NCBI GenBank assembly: GCA_028694105.1
Contig: JAQUUC010000001.1
Span: 1-64,000, forward strand
Source: Hespellia sp.
GTDB lineage: Bacteria > Bacillota > Clostridia > Lachnospirales > Lachnospiraceae
DNA length: 64,000 nucleotides
Direction: 5' to 3'
Shown here in pieces: positions 48,053-56,086 of this stretch (its first letter is position 1; each line of letters begins with the position of its first letter). The translations under genes were made by a program, and so were the position numbers. A model generated the notes under the pieces. It ran no database searches, had not been told where the DNA came from, and saw nothing but the letters and a program-made list of their open reading frames with translations.

Positions 48053-50076
48053 GCCGTTCCTCCATACTGGTTATTTGCCAGATATCCATGTTTTTTTAGA
48101 ATGTTCTGTATATTTCTTCCCTCGCTTACACCTTCAATGATGCGGCGGGCACGGACACTGTCTCCTACATTCACTACTTCCACTCTGTCATCGGCAAAGG
48201 CTTCTTCTAATTCCGCTAATACCGGACTTTTTGCTTTCATTCCCAGACAGACAAAGCCATAATCAAAGGTGTATTCTTTCCGGTCTCCGTCCGGAGTCTT
48301 TACGGTGAATCGATCACGTTCCACCTTGGAAAGCGCCGTTTTGGTAAGCTCGGTAACTTTATACTTTTTACTGATTTCTTTCATGCGAAGCTTACTGACC
48401 GGATCTAAATCTTTGCCAATCTGATCCATCATCTCAATGATTGTCACACTTGCTCCGCGCGGTGCAAAGAATTCAACTACATCCAGACCAACTGCGCCTC
48501 CGCCTACCACGATGACCTTTTTCCCCGCCATATCCTGCGGATACTCTGGAATTTTTTGAATCATGCCGAGAATCGAGGATACCTTTCCCTCCTGATTGTC
48601 GATCCATTCTTGTAATCCCTCAATCGGTGGCAGCAGCGGTTTCGACCCTGTTGCGTTCACGATCAGATTCGGCTTCAGGCTTTTTACGAACCGCACCGTT
48701 GCATCCACTTCTGTAAATGCATACAGATTCGGCAGCCGTTTTGCACGCTCCTTCTGGTATGTCACGAAATCACCGATTCTCCACTTGTCCGGAATCTTGC
48801 TGATTTCATTTGCCAGGCCACCCAGCTCTTTTCCCTTCTCAATCAAAAAGGTCTGACATCCTGCCTCTGCCGCTGTGCAGGCAGCTTCCATTCCTGCTGT
48901 GCCGCCTCCGATCACAACCACATTACATGGTTTTACTACCTTCTGTGTTCCTTCCCACTGATTGACACAAGGATTGACCGTACACCGGATTGGTGTATTC
49001 TGTGCAAGTCTGTGCCCTGCACATCCAATGTTGCAGGAAATGCATTTGCGCAGCATCGCTTCTTCTCCAAATTCGACTTTGTTGACCCAGTTCGGATCTG
49101 CGATCAGGCCACGTCCCATTCCAATAAAATCAGCATCTTCGTTTTCCAGAATCTCTTCTGCACGTTTTGGCGAGCGTATATTTCCGGTCGTAATCGTTGG
49201 CTTATGAAATTTATCTCTGACAGCTTTTGACATATAAGAACGCCATCCGTCTTTTAACTGGCAGCTGTCGATCTGATACTGCAGCGAGCTGTTTAATCCC
49301 GCCGACACATCGATCAGATCAATCTCTTCTTCAAAATAAGACAGCAATTCCAGCGTATCCTCCAGCGTATTTCCGCCTTCGACCATTTCGTCCGCACTGA
49401 TTCTGCAGAATACCGGAAAGAATGGTCCTACTTCTTTTCGAACTTCTTCTAAAACCATCTTTGCAAATCTTGCCCTGTTCTCTGCGCTGCCGCCAAATTC
49501 ATCCGTTCTTTTGTTCATGGTAGGTGACAGGAACTGACTGATCAGATATCCGTGGCCTGCATGAATTTCAACCGCGTCAAATCCAGCCGTCTGTGCACGT
49601 TTTGCCGCCTCACCGTATTTTTTTGCGATTGCTGCAATTTCTTCTTTTGTCAGCGGTCGCGGCAGCGATCCGCCCGGCTTTGATGGAAGATCCGATGCTG
49701 ATACCGTCTGCATTCCGATTCTGCTGTCCATCGCTGAAGCTCCCGCATGATTGATCTGAATGGCAATACAGGTTCCATACTGGTGTACTGTCTCACACAG
49801 TTTGTATAATCTCGGAATGTAATTATCATGATCAATTCGAATCTGTGTCGTTCCATTCGAGCCAAGAGGGAAATCCACACATGCATTTTCTACGATGATC
49901 ATACCGACCCCGCCCTGTGCACGCTGCTCGTAATAGTTCATGTGAAGGAAGCTCATCTCTCCATTCTGTTCCCCGTAATTGGTTCCCATCGGAGCCATTG
50001 AAATTCTGTTTTTTACCGTCATACGTCGGATGGTCAACGGTTCAAATAGTTTTGGATATTTCTCGTGTTTCATCAT
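48049..50076 (-). CDS. Old Yellow Enzyme-type NADH:flavin oxidoreductase with FeS and FAD domains (2,4-dienoyl-CoA reductase/BaiCD-like)
   Basis: A 675-residue three-domain reductase. Residues 1-340 form the FMN-binding OYE barrel (EPLTIRRMTVKNRISMAPMG, EIHAGHGYLISQFLSP, NKRTDEFGGSAENRARF). Residues 346-371 supply the 4Fe-4S cysteines (CISCNIGC ... RCTVNPC). From about 386 come FAD and NADH domains (VVVIGGGTAGMEAAC, KKVIVVGGGAVGLDVVEFFA). Enzymes of this class reduce C=C bonds conjugated with a carbonyl (enoyl-CoA, bile-acid enones, flavonoids). Here the next gene is aroD, whose product 3-dehydroshikimate is such an enone. The start is the first ATG, 7 nt after GGAG. Confidence 0.93.
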   Translation of the reverse strand: MMKHEKYPKLFEPLTIRRMTVKNRISMAPMGTNYGEQNGEMSFLHMNYYEQRAQGGVGMIIVENACVDFPLGSNGTTQIRIDHDNYIPRLYKLCETVHQYGTCIAIQINHAGASAMDSRIGMQTVSASDLPSKPGGSLPRPLTKEEIAAIAKKYGEAAKRAQTAGFDAVEIHAGHGYLISQFLSPTMNKRTDEFGGSAENRARFAKMVLEEVRKEVGPFFPVFCRISADEMVEGGNTLEDTLELLSYFEEEIDLIDVSAGLNSSLQYQIDSCQLKDGWRSYMSKAVRDKFHKPTITTGNIRSPKRAEEILENEDADFIGMGRGLIADPNWVNKVEFGEEAMLRKCISCNIGCAGHRLAQNTPIRCTVNPCVNQWEGTQKVVKPCNVVVIGGGTAGMEAACTAAEAGCQTFLIEKGKELGGLANEISKIPDKWRIGDFVTYQKERAKRLPNLYAFTEVDATVRFVKSLKPNLIVNATGSKPLLPPIEGLQEWIDNQEGKVSSILGMIQKIPEYPQDMAGKKVIVVGGGAVGLDVVEFFAPRGASVTIIEMMDQIGKDLDPVSKLRMKEISKKYKVTELTKTALSKVERDRFTVKTPDGDRKEYTFDYGFVCLGMKAKSPVLAELEEAFADDRVEVVNVGDSVRARRIIEGVSEGRNIQNILKKHGYLANNQYGGTA

Positions 50077-50099
50077 CACGTCACTCCTTCCCCTACATT

Positions 50100-50927
50100 C
50101 TACGCGCCCATCTGTTTCTCTTCTTTGGCACCGTAGGAATAGATATTATAATGTTCTAAAAGAGAAAGTCCCTTTCTTATATCTGTCTCGAAATCATCAA
50201 ATGTATTTGCTTCATAGGAAATGTAGCCCTTATAAGAAATCTCTTTCAGTGTTTCAAATAATGTTCCATAATCAAATCCGTCACCCAGCATTGGAACGCG
50301 TCTCTTTGGAAATGGAAGCAGCGGATTATCTACATGTACATGTTTGATAAAATCTGCATACTCGATAATATCTGAATAATCATGTCCGCCTGCGATGAAC
50401 CATCTGAAATCAAGCAGCGTCTTTAAATTTTTACATCCCAGCTTCTTTGCATATGCATAAGCCTCCGGAATACTTAAGACAGAATTACAGATTGCTTCTG
50501 CCAGTGGTTCCATCATAATCGTGATGTTATATTCCTGCGCGATTTCACAGAGTGTCACGATCAGCTGATCGTTTTTCTTTCTTGCCGTTTCTTTTTCCAC
50601 GCCGTCCGGAAGACTTCTTGTTTTCCCATTTCCATATACAAAATATCTTCCGCCCATCTGTGCTGTTCTCTCTACTGCTTTTCTCAGATAGTCGCGGTAA
50701 AACGGAAAATCAAAGCTGTCATCTGCGATTACCACATCCAGTGGAAGTGGATTATCAAATACTTCACTCGCAAGACCGCTATCTTGAAGCATTTGTTTTG
50801 CCTTGCGAAACTCAAAGTCATCAAACGACATGATTTCTTTAATATGAAGTTCGATTGCGTCATAACCTGCTGCTGCAATTGCATCAGCTTCCTTAACAAA
50901 GCCAAAATGGCTGGTTTTCATCTTCAT
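50100..50927 (-). CDS. AP-endonuclease-2-type TIM-barrel isomerase/epimerase/dehydratase
   Basis: A 275-residue xylose-isomerase-like TIM barrel. The four usual metal ligands can be seen: Glu in IMMEPLAEAI, Asp in KTLLDFRWFIAGG, His in KHVHVDNPLLP and Glu in YISYEANTFDD. The superfamily includes sugar epimerases (IolO, hydroxypyruvate isomerase, tagatose epimerases), inosose dehydratase and 3-dehydroshikimate dehydratase, so the fold alone does not decide the reaction. In this operon either an epimerase after ring opening or a dehydroshikimate dehydratase would make sense. It lies 23 nt before the flavin oxidoreductase and 13 nt after the dehydrogenase. Confidence 0.88.
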   Translation of the reverse strand: MKMKTSHFGFVKEADAIAAAGYDAIELHIKEIMSFDDFEFRKAKQMLQDSGLASEVFDNPLPLDVVIADDSFDFPFYRDYLRKAVERTAQMGGRYFVYGNGKTRSLPDGVEKETARKKNDQLIVTLCEIAQEYNITIMMEPLAEAICNSVLSIPEAYAYAKKLGCKNLKTLLDFRWFIAGGHDYSDIIEYADFIKHVHVDNPLLPFPKRRVPMLGDGFDYGTLFETLKEISYKGYISYEANTFDDFETDIRKGLSLLEHYNIYSYGAKEEKQMGA

Positions 50928-50940
50928 ACGTCCACCTCTT

Positions 50941-51984
50941 TTATTCGTTTACTAAAATGACTTTTACTTCCTTGGAATGTCCGGATACAAGATCTTCGAA
51001 TTTCTCCTGTACTTCATTCATCGGCGCAACCGTCGTAATCAGTTTCTTCAGATCAATTTTTCCTTCTTCGATCATTTTTGGAATCTCATATAACTCATCC
51101 ACATAACAGTAGCTTCCCTTTAATTTCATCTCGTGTGCAACTGCATATTTATATTCGAATCCGTCCATATGTTCCGTTGCCATTCCGATCATCGCAACCT
51201 CTCCGCCATTTTTTACCATCTTCATACTGGTATTTAAGCTGATTGCAATTCCAACGCAGTCTGCGCCTGCATCTGCCCCTTTTCCATTTGTAATTTCCAT
51301 CACACGTGCAACCGGGTCTTCATTTTTACTGTTGATGGTATAAGAAGCACCACATTCTTTTGCTGTTTCAAGTCTCTGGTCATTCAAATCAATACTGATG
51401 ACATCTTTTGCACCAAGATATTTCAAGCACTGCAGTGCCAGCAGTCCGATTGGTCCGGCTCCGAAGACCGTAACGACCTTATCTTTTACATCGCTGAGCA
51501 TCTTGACACCGCGCAGTGCGACAGAAGTTGGCTCGAACATCGAACCTTCCTCAAAGCTGATCTGATCTGAGATTGGAATCAGTTTGTCTGCAGGTACGAC
51601 TACATAATCTGCCATTGCTCCATCATATCCGCCTGCCGGCATCGTTGTTCCGGGAATGAATCTCTCTTCACAAAGGTTTGGGAGACCCGCTTCACAGTCT
51701 GGACATTTCTCGCACTGAATATTCGGATATACCACAACTCTGCCGCCAACAGGAACGGATGGATTTGTCACGCCCTCTCCGTACTGGTCTACCACTCCGG
51801 AAAATTCATGTCCCATCACAAGCGGTGCGACACGCATTGCACTCGTTCCCTTGAAGCCGCCTGTATCTGAACCACAGATGGAAACTGCTTTTACCCGGAT
51901 TCTCACCTCATTTTTTCCGGGCTGTGGAATCTCTCTCTCCTGTTCCTCGATTGTAAATGGTGCTACATAACAATATGCTTTCAT
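50941..51984 (-). CDS. Zinc-dependent medium-chain alcohol/polyol dehydrogenase (second copy)
   Basis: A 347-residue MDR dehydrogenase: VSICGSDTGGFKG with the catalytic zinc Cys, GHEFSGVVDQYGEGV, structural-zinc cysteines CEKCPDCEAGLPNLC, and the NAD-binding loop GAGPIGLLALQCL. It oxidises a secondary alcohol to a ketone on a polyol or cyclitol-like substrate. AGGAG 8 nt upstream sets the start at MKAYCYVAPF. It is a diverged paralogue of the preceding gene (same zinc and Rossmann motifs), which suggests two oxidations of one substrate at different carbons. Confidence 0.95.
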   Translation of the reverse strand: MKAYCYVAPFTIEEQEREIPQPGKNEVRIRVKAVSICGSDTGGFKGTSAMRVAPLVMGHEFSGVVDQYGEGVTNPSVPVGGRVVVYPNIQCEKCPDCEAGLPNLCEERFIPGTTMPAGGYDGAMADYVVVPADKLIPISDQISFEEGSMFEPTSVALRGVKMLSDVKDKVVTVFGAGPIGLLALQCLKYLGAKDVISIDLNDQRLETAKECGASYTINSKNEDPVARVMEITNGKGADAGADCVGIAISLNTSMKMVKNGGEVAMIGMATEHMDGFEYKYAVAHEMKLKGSYCYVDELYEIPKMIEEGKIDLKKLITTVAPMNEVQEKFEDLVSGHSKEVKVILVNE

Positions 51985-52003
51985 AATATGATCTCCTCTC
52001 GTT

Positions 52004-53044
52004 TTATAATTCAATCTGCACTTTGATTTCCTCATTGTCAGGGGTATTTAATACATCAAAGGCTGCTTTTCCGTTTTCCAGTGTGTAGGTAGACGTAATC
52101 AGATCTTCAACGACCAGCTTTTCATCCGCCAGCATCTGAGCTGCTTCTGTCATTTCTGTTGTAAACATGTAGCTTCCCACAAATTTCAGTCCTCTGCCAA
52201 CGATTTCCATTGGATCGATTTCCACGTTTTTGTGAGTAAGAGCCACCAGTACGCTGGTTCCACCGTTTTTCACCATGTCAAACGACTGGTTGATCAGAAA
52301 TTCTCCCGCTGCATTAATCACGCGGTCAGCGCCGTAACCATCGGTCAGTTTCTTGACTGCGAGAACCGCATCTTCCTGTTTGGAATTGATGATATAATCT
52401 GCTCCGCACTCTTTCGCTTTTGCGAGACGTTTATCAATGATATCTGACACAATGACTTTTTCAATTCCAAGTGCTTTTAAGAATTTTACAATCAAAAGTC
52501 CGATTGGTCCGGCACCGAGTACGACGGTAGATTTCTCATCCCGGCTCATCTCCTTTTTTGCACATGCGAGTGTTACGCCGCATGGTTCTAACAGTGCTGC
52601 CGCTTCATATGATACATTGTCTGCCACCGGAACGACCATCCAGTCCGGAACAGTCACATACTCTCTCATCGCGCCATCTGTCTGTGTTCCGCCAATCGCG
52701 GTTCCCATACTCTTACGATTGCCGCAGAGGTTTCCCTCTCCTCTTTTGCAGAAATAACAGTCATTGCAGAGCACCATCGGATTTACGGTAACTCTCTGTC
52801 CCGCCTTCAGCGTTGTCACACCTTCGCCAACCTGTGTGATATCTCCCGAGAACTCATGTCCCAGCACCAGCGGAGGGGCAAAACGATCGGAAGCAAAACG
52901 ATACGCCCCCAGATCCGAACCACAGATCGATACTTTTTTTATCTTGATCTGCACTTCTCCTTTTTGTGGAATCGGAATCTGTCTTGTCTCTACTTCCAGC
53001 TTTCCGGGTCCCTGATATACTAAAGCTTTCATTGTATCCGCCAT
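52004..53044 (-). CDS. Zinc-dependent medium-chain alcohol/polyol dehydrogenase (first copy)
   Basis: A 346-residue MDR dehydrogenase with VSICGSDLGAYRF, GHEFSGDITQVGEGV, four structural-zinc cysteines (CNDCYFCKRGEGNLC), and GAGPIGLLIVKFL. The start is ATG at 53044 (MADTMKALVYQ), 9 nt after AAAGGAG; the 55-residue extension in the ORF track overlaps a hairpin-rich gap and the creatininase stop and is not coding. NAD is the likely acceptor because an acidic residue (VSDI) ends the second Rossmann strand. Confidence 0.95.
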   Translation of the reverse strand: MADTMKALVYQGPGKLEVETRQIPIPQKGEVQIKIKKVSICGSDLGAYRFASDRFAPPLVLGHEFSGDITQVGEGVTTLKAGQRVTVNPMVLCNDCYFCKRGEGNLCGNRKSMGTAIGGTQTDGAMREYVTVPDWMVVPVADNVSYEAAALLEPCGVTLACAKKEMSRDEKSTVVLGAGPIGLLIVKFLKALGIEKVIVSDIIDKRLAKAKECGADYIINSKQEDAVLAVKKLTDGYGADRVINAAGEFLINQSFDMVKNGGTSVLVALTHKNVEIDPMEIVGRGLKFVGSYMFTTEMTEAAQMLADEKLVVEDLITSTYTLENGKAAFDVLNTPDNEEIKVQIEL

Positions 53045-53086
53045 CTTTTTCTTCTCCTTTTTTTCGAACTCCCACACAGCCCTCTC

Positions 53087-53170
53087 TAAGTTCCCGGAAT
53101 CTTCCGGCAATTTAGAGAATGCTGTATGAGCATTGATTTTTGTGCGGTCTCCTATAGTAAGAGACCGCAC
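53087..53170 (-). other. Intercistronic hairpins in the catabolic operon
   Basis: The 148-nt gap between the creatininase-like and dehydrogenase genes holds a perfect 10-bp stem, GTGCGGTCTC and GAGACCGCAC with a 9-nt loop (53142-53170), and a second structure in which TCTCTAA pairs with TTAGAGA around CCGGAAGATTCCGG (53087-53120 approx.). Neither is followed by a U-run. They may stabilise or process the mRNA and set different levels for upstream and downstream enzymes. Confidence 0.65.
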
Positions 53171-53192
53171 ATCTGTGTCCTGCAAATGTATC

Positions 53193-54155
53193 TTAGCAAG
53201 GCCATGCAATTGTATAGATATGTTTTCCGCCTTTTGTAGGTCCTTTTAAAAGCTTTTCGATTTCTTCCGGATCTCTCTGGCTCATGTATTTTGCATCCGG
53301 CAATACGCCAACCGGGCATGCTTCCAAAATGTCATGGTGTAACTGAACAAGATAATCACATACTTTTTCAATACAGTCTGTCGCTTTCTTCGGATCTGCC
53401 TCTGTTGCATGTCCAAGAACGCCCTGAGGTGCTGTCACGCACTCAATACCTGCATTACCGACCACACAGTGTCCAGGGATTGGATTTCCATAAATGTCTC
53501 CGCCACGGTCCACATGTCCTGCCGGAAGAATTCCATGTACATCTGTATCTTCTGCATGTTCCATATCACAGTACTCTGGGAATAATGCAAGCGAGATACT
53601 CTGTTCCGCTTCACATGCATGCTGGAATGGTCTTGTAAATGGACCACCATGTTCTTTGTCCATCAATGTCTGTGCCATAACACGTGGGAAATCTACGAAA
53701 TAGATCATAGCCGGAACCTGATATTTCTTGCCCCATTCCTGAATTGCTACCGGCAGAGAATACTCCTGTCCATGCATACTGATAAAAATAATCTTACGGA
53801 AGCCTGTGTTCCAGAATCCAGTGATAAGTGCTCTTAAATAAGCACAAAATACATCATCTGGAAGTGGAATCGTACATGGCTGACCGATGTGATGGAATGG
53901 ATGTGAGCCATACCACACTGGTTCTGCTACTGTACAGCCAACCTTCTCTGCTACCATCTCTGCCACACGCGATACAATAAATGTATCCTCTCCGATTGGA
54001 CCTGAATTACCGTGATTTTCTGTAGATCCTACCGGGATGATGATAATATCATCCTTTTCCAGTCTCTCTTCTACATCTTTCTTTGTCATTGTCTGATAGT
54101 ACATTTTCTTTGCAGATTCCATCTGCCCTTCGTTTGGAAAATTCCAATTACCCAT
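53193..54155 (-). CDS. Creatininase-family hydrolase
   Basis: A 320-residue protein of the creatininase fold: IIIPVGSTENHGNSGPIGEDTF holds the metal Glu/His/Asp set, ISMHGQEYSLPV corresponds to the NxHGGN region, and HACEAEQSISLALFPE to HAGExETS. The family includes creatinine amidohydrolase, MftE-type peptidases and, in Thermotoga, the IolN hydrolase that opens a 1,3-diketo cyclitol ring. Gly-Gly-Asn in the second motif is changed to Gly-Gln-Glu, so the substrate is probably not creatinine. Beside two polyol dehydrogenases and a TIM-barrel enzyme, a diketone-cleaving role is the best guess. Confidence 0.85.
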   Translation of the reverse strand: MGNWNFPNEGQMESAKKMYYQTMTKKDVEERLEKDDIIIIPVGSTENHGNSGPIGEDTFIVSRVAEMVAEKVGCTVAEPVWYGSHPFHHIGQPCTIPLPDDVFCAYLRALITGFWNTGFRKIIFISMHGQEYSLPVAIQEWGKKYQVPAMIYFVDFPRVMAQTLMDKEHGGPFTRPFQHACEAEQSISLALFPEYCDMEHAEDTDVHGILPAGHVDRGGDIYGNPIPGHCVVGNAGIECVTAPQGVLGHATEADPKKATDCIEKVCDYLVQLHHDILEACPVGVLPDAKYMSQRDPEEIEKLLKGPTKGGKHIYTIAWPC

Positions 54156-54235
54156 AGTGATTACCTCCTTAAGTTCACTGTTTACTTGTTCTTTTATATG
54201 ATAATGGTGTTACCCATTGATCACTCGTTCTTTTG

Positions 54236-55144
54236 TTACTTTGCAGATAATGCCCGAATCCTCTGCTGATAGCTGTCAATGCCTTCTCCCTTTACAAGCT
54301 TTACGATTTTCGCTCCGGCATCCATGATTTTTTCGAAATCCATTCCGGTCTCTATCCCCATCGAGTCGAGCATAAACAGCACATCCTCTGTGGAAATATT
54401 ACCGGTTGCTCCCTTTATGTAAGGACATCCGCCAAGTCCTGCCAGCGACGTATCAATTCGGGTGATGCCTGCCTCCATTGCCGCTACCACATTTGCAAGT
54501 TCCATGCCTCTCGTGTTGTGCATGTGAAGCATCCACTCCATATCCGGAAATGCGTCCCGAAGTGCCATTGTTCTTTCATAAACCATCTTCGGCGTTCCCA
54601 GCCCTGCTGAATCAGAAAGCGAGACCTGTGTTGCACCTGCATCCTGAAATACTTTCACGATTTCTTTGATAAAATCAAATGGTATAACGCCTTCCCACTG
54701 TGATGCGAATGGAAGTGAGATTGAACCGGCAAATCCCATATGATTGTCTCTCGCAACCTGCCCGGACTCTGCAAATGTCTTCATCGCCTCCAGCGGAGAA
54801 CATCCTGCACCTGCTTTGTTGTGCTCCATGCTCGCGGACACATTTAACTTGATTTTCTGGCAGCCACATGCGGCTGCGCGCCTTACATCATCCGGAAAAT
54901 ATACAAGACCTCTGTATTCCACGCCCTCTTTTTTATGGAGCTTTTCAAACACCTGATCTGTGTCCTTCATCTTGTACATGGTTTCATAGGTTGAGAACGC
55001 TCCGACCTCTACCGACTGACATCCGGCATCTACAACCTCCTCGATGATTCTTACTTTTTCCTCCACCGGATAAATCTCCGGTGCCGTTTGGAATCCGTCT
55101 CTTGTGACTACTTCACAGAGCGTCACCTTTTTTGGTAAATTCAT
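54236..55144 (-). CDS. HMG-CoA lyase-like aldolase
   Basis: A 302-residue TIM-barrel lyase of the DRE-TIM group. CEVVTRDGFQ carries the Arg-Asp pair, LHMHNTRGMELANVVAAMEAG the metal-binding HxHN, and GLGGCPYIKGATGNISTEDV in parts the catalytic Cys loop specific to HMG-CoA lyase. It should split a 3-hydroxy-3-substituted acid or thioester into two smaller acids. No CoA transferase or CoA ligase lies in the operon, so the natural substrate may be a free acid or a CoA ester made elsewhere. First structural gene of the operon, 87 nt after the regulator. Confidence 0.93.
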   Translation of the reverse strand: MNLPKKVTLCEVVTRDGFQTAPEIYPVEEKVRIIEEVVDAGCQSVEVGAFSTYETMYKMKDTDQVFEKLHKKEGVEYRGLVYFPDDVRRAAACGCQKIKLNVSASMEHNKAGAGCSPLEAMKTFAESGQVARDNHMGFAGSISLPFASQWEGVIPFDFIKEIVKVFQDAGATQVSLSDSAGLGTPKMVYERTMALRDAFPDMEWMLHMHNTRGMELANVVAAMEAGITRIDTSLAGLGGCPYIKGATGNISTEDVLFMLDSMGIETGMDFEKIMDAGAKIVKLVKGEGIDSYQQRIRALSAK

Positions 55145-55182
55145 GTTCCACCCTTTCCTTTCTAGTGATTTTATGTGATACT

Positions 55183-55198
55183 AAGTGATGCATCACTT
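55183..55198. promoter_or_regulatory. Candidate operator of the GntR regulator, operon site
   Basis: A perfect 16-bp palindrome AAGTGATGCATCACTT sits between a -35-like TTCAGA and a -10-like TTAGTA (17-nt spacing, minus strand) in front of the HMG-CoA-lyase-like gene. Its core TGATGCATCA recurs at the regulator's own promoter (55903-55912). Confidence 0.65.
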
Positions 55199-55231
55199 GT
55201 CTCTGAAAATATGTTCAGATAGTTTTTTCGC

Positions 55232-55864
55232 TTACACGCCTATCTGAACATAACCTTCCTTCATGCGTTCAATCGCTGCATCCAAGTGTTCCTGCATGCA
55301 CGACAGTGCTTCCTCATACTTCTGCGCTTCTACAAGATCAAGGAATCTTTCGTGCTCCTCTATCGGAATACTGCTATGCTTTTTCACGATTTTCTTAGAG
55401 CCCATCCGGTATTGATTTCGAATACTCTGATAAAAATCAGAAAGCTGCCTGTTCTGTAATAAATCAACCAGATAAATATGAAATTGTGCATCCACCTCGG
55501 TATATCGAGAAATATCACCCTGCTCCATGGCCTTCTTCTGTCTGATAATGTAGGCCCGAAGAATCATGATATCGTCTGTGCCAATCTTGTCAATGATTTG
55601 GGGCAGCACATACTGTTCTACACATTCACGGCTTTGATAAATATTCTGAATTGCTTTCATGTCGATCTTGACCACCGAGAAACCCACATTCGGAATCACT
55701 TCCAACACACCTTCGCTCTGCAGTTCTACCAGTGCTTCACGAACCGGTGTATAGCTCAGTCCCAATTCACCTGCACTCTTACGGACACTGAGAATCGTTC
55801 CCGGTTCTGCATCCATCACCTGCTGCTTCAGTGCTTTATATGCCTGTTTTTTTAATGTCGTCAT
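55232..55864 (-). CDS. GntR family regulator, FadR/FCD type
   Basis: A 210-residue regulator: winged helix-turn-helix (YKALKQQVMDAEPGTILSVRKSAGELGLSYTPVREALVELQSEG in parts) and a helical FCD effector domain (ECVEQYVLPQIIDKIG, EVDAQFHIYLVDLLQN, EEHERFLDLVEAQKYEEAL) whose Asp and His residues usually bind a metal that contacts an acid ligand. FCD regulators commonly respond to organic or sugar acids, in line with the TRAP and dehydrogenase genes downstream. It is read in the same direction as the operon and probably controls it and itself through TGATGCATCA. The ribosome site (GGAG 14 nt upstream) is loosely spaced. Confidence 0.92.
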   Translation of the reverse strand: MTTLKKQAYKALKQQVMDAEPGTILSVRKSAGELGLSYTPVREALVELQSEGVLEVIPNVGFSVVKIDMKAIQNIYQSRECVEQYVLPQIIDKIGTDDIMILRAYIIRQKKAMEQGDISRYTEVDAQFHIYLVDLLQNRQLSDFYQSIRNQYRMGSKKIVKKHSSIPIEEHERFLDLVEAQKYEEALSCMQEHLDAAIERMKEGYVQIGV

Positions 55865-55902
55865 TGAATTGTTCAGGACTCCTTTCTCTCACTGATTTCT
55901 TG

Positions 55903-55941
55903 TGATGCATCAATCATATCACTCCTTTTACTATTTGTAAA
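55903..55941 (-). promoter_or_regulatory. Promoter of the GntR gene with overlapping operator
   Basis: TTTACA (55941-55936), 17 nt, TATGAT (55918-55913) on the minus strand, immediately followed by TGATGCATCA (55912-55903) at the expected transcription start. The same 10-mer lies in the operon promoter, fitting negative autoregulation. Confidence 0.7.
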
Positions 55942-56086
55942 TATTACAATTTTCATAAAGAATGGCAAACTTTTTTGTGCATTTTTACCAAGGCTTCATC
56001 ATTAAAACTCATAAATAAATAGTATTCCTTCATTATTCTGTTATAATGAGAGTAACAAGTAAATCATAGAAACGGAGGTTGGTATT

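Noticed and set aside
53045-53209. N-terminal extension of the first zinc dehydrogenase in the ORF track
   Set aside because: Covers the hairpin-rich gap, overlaps the creatininase stop and lacks a ribosome site, while a good one precedes the ATG at 53044 where MDR proteins normally begin.
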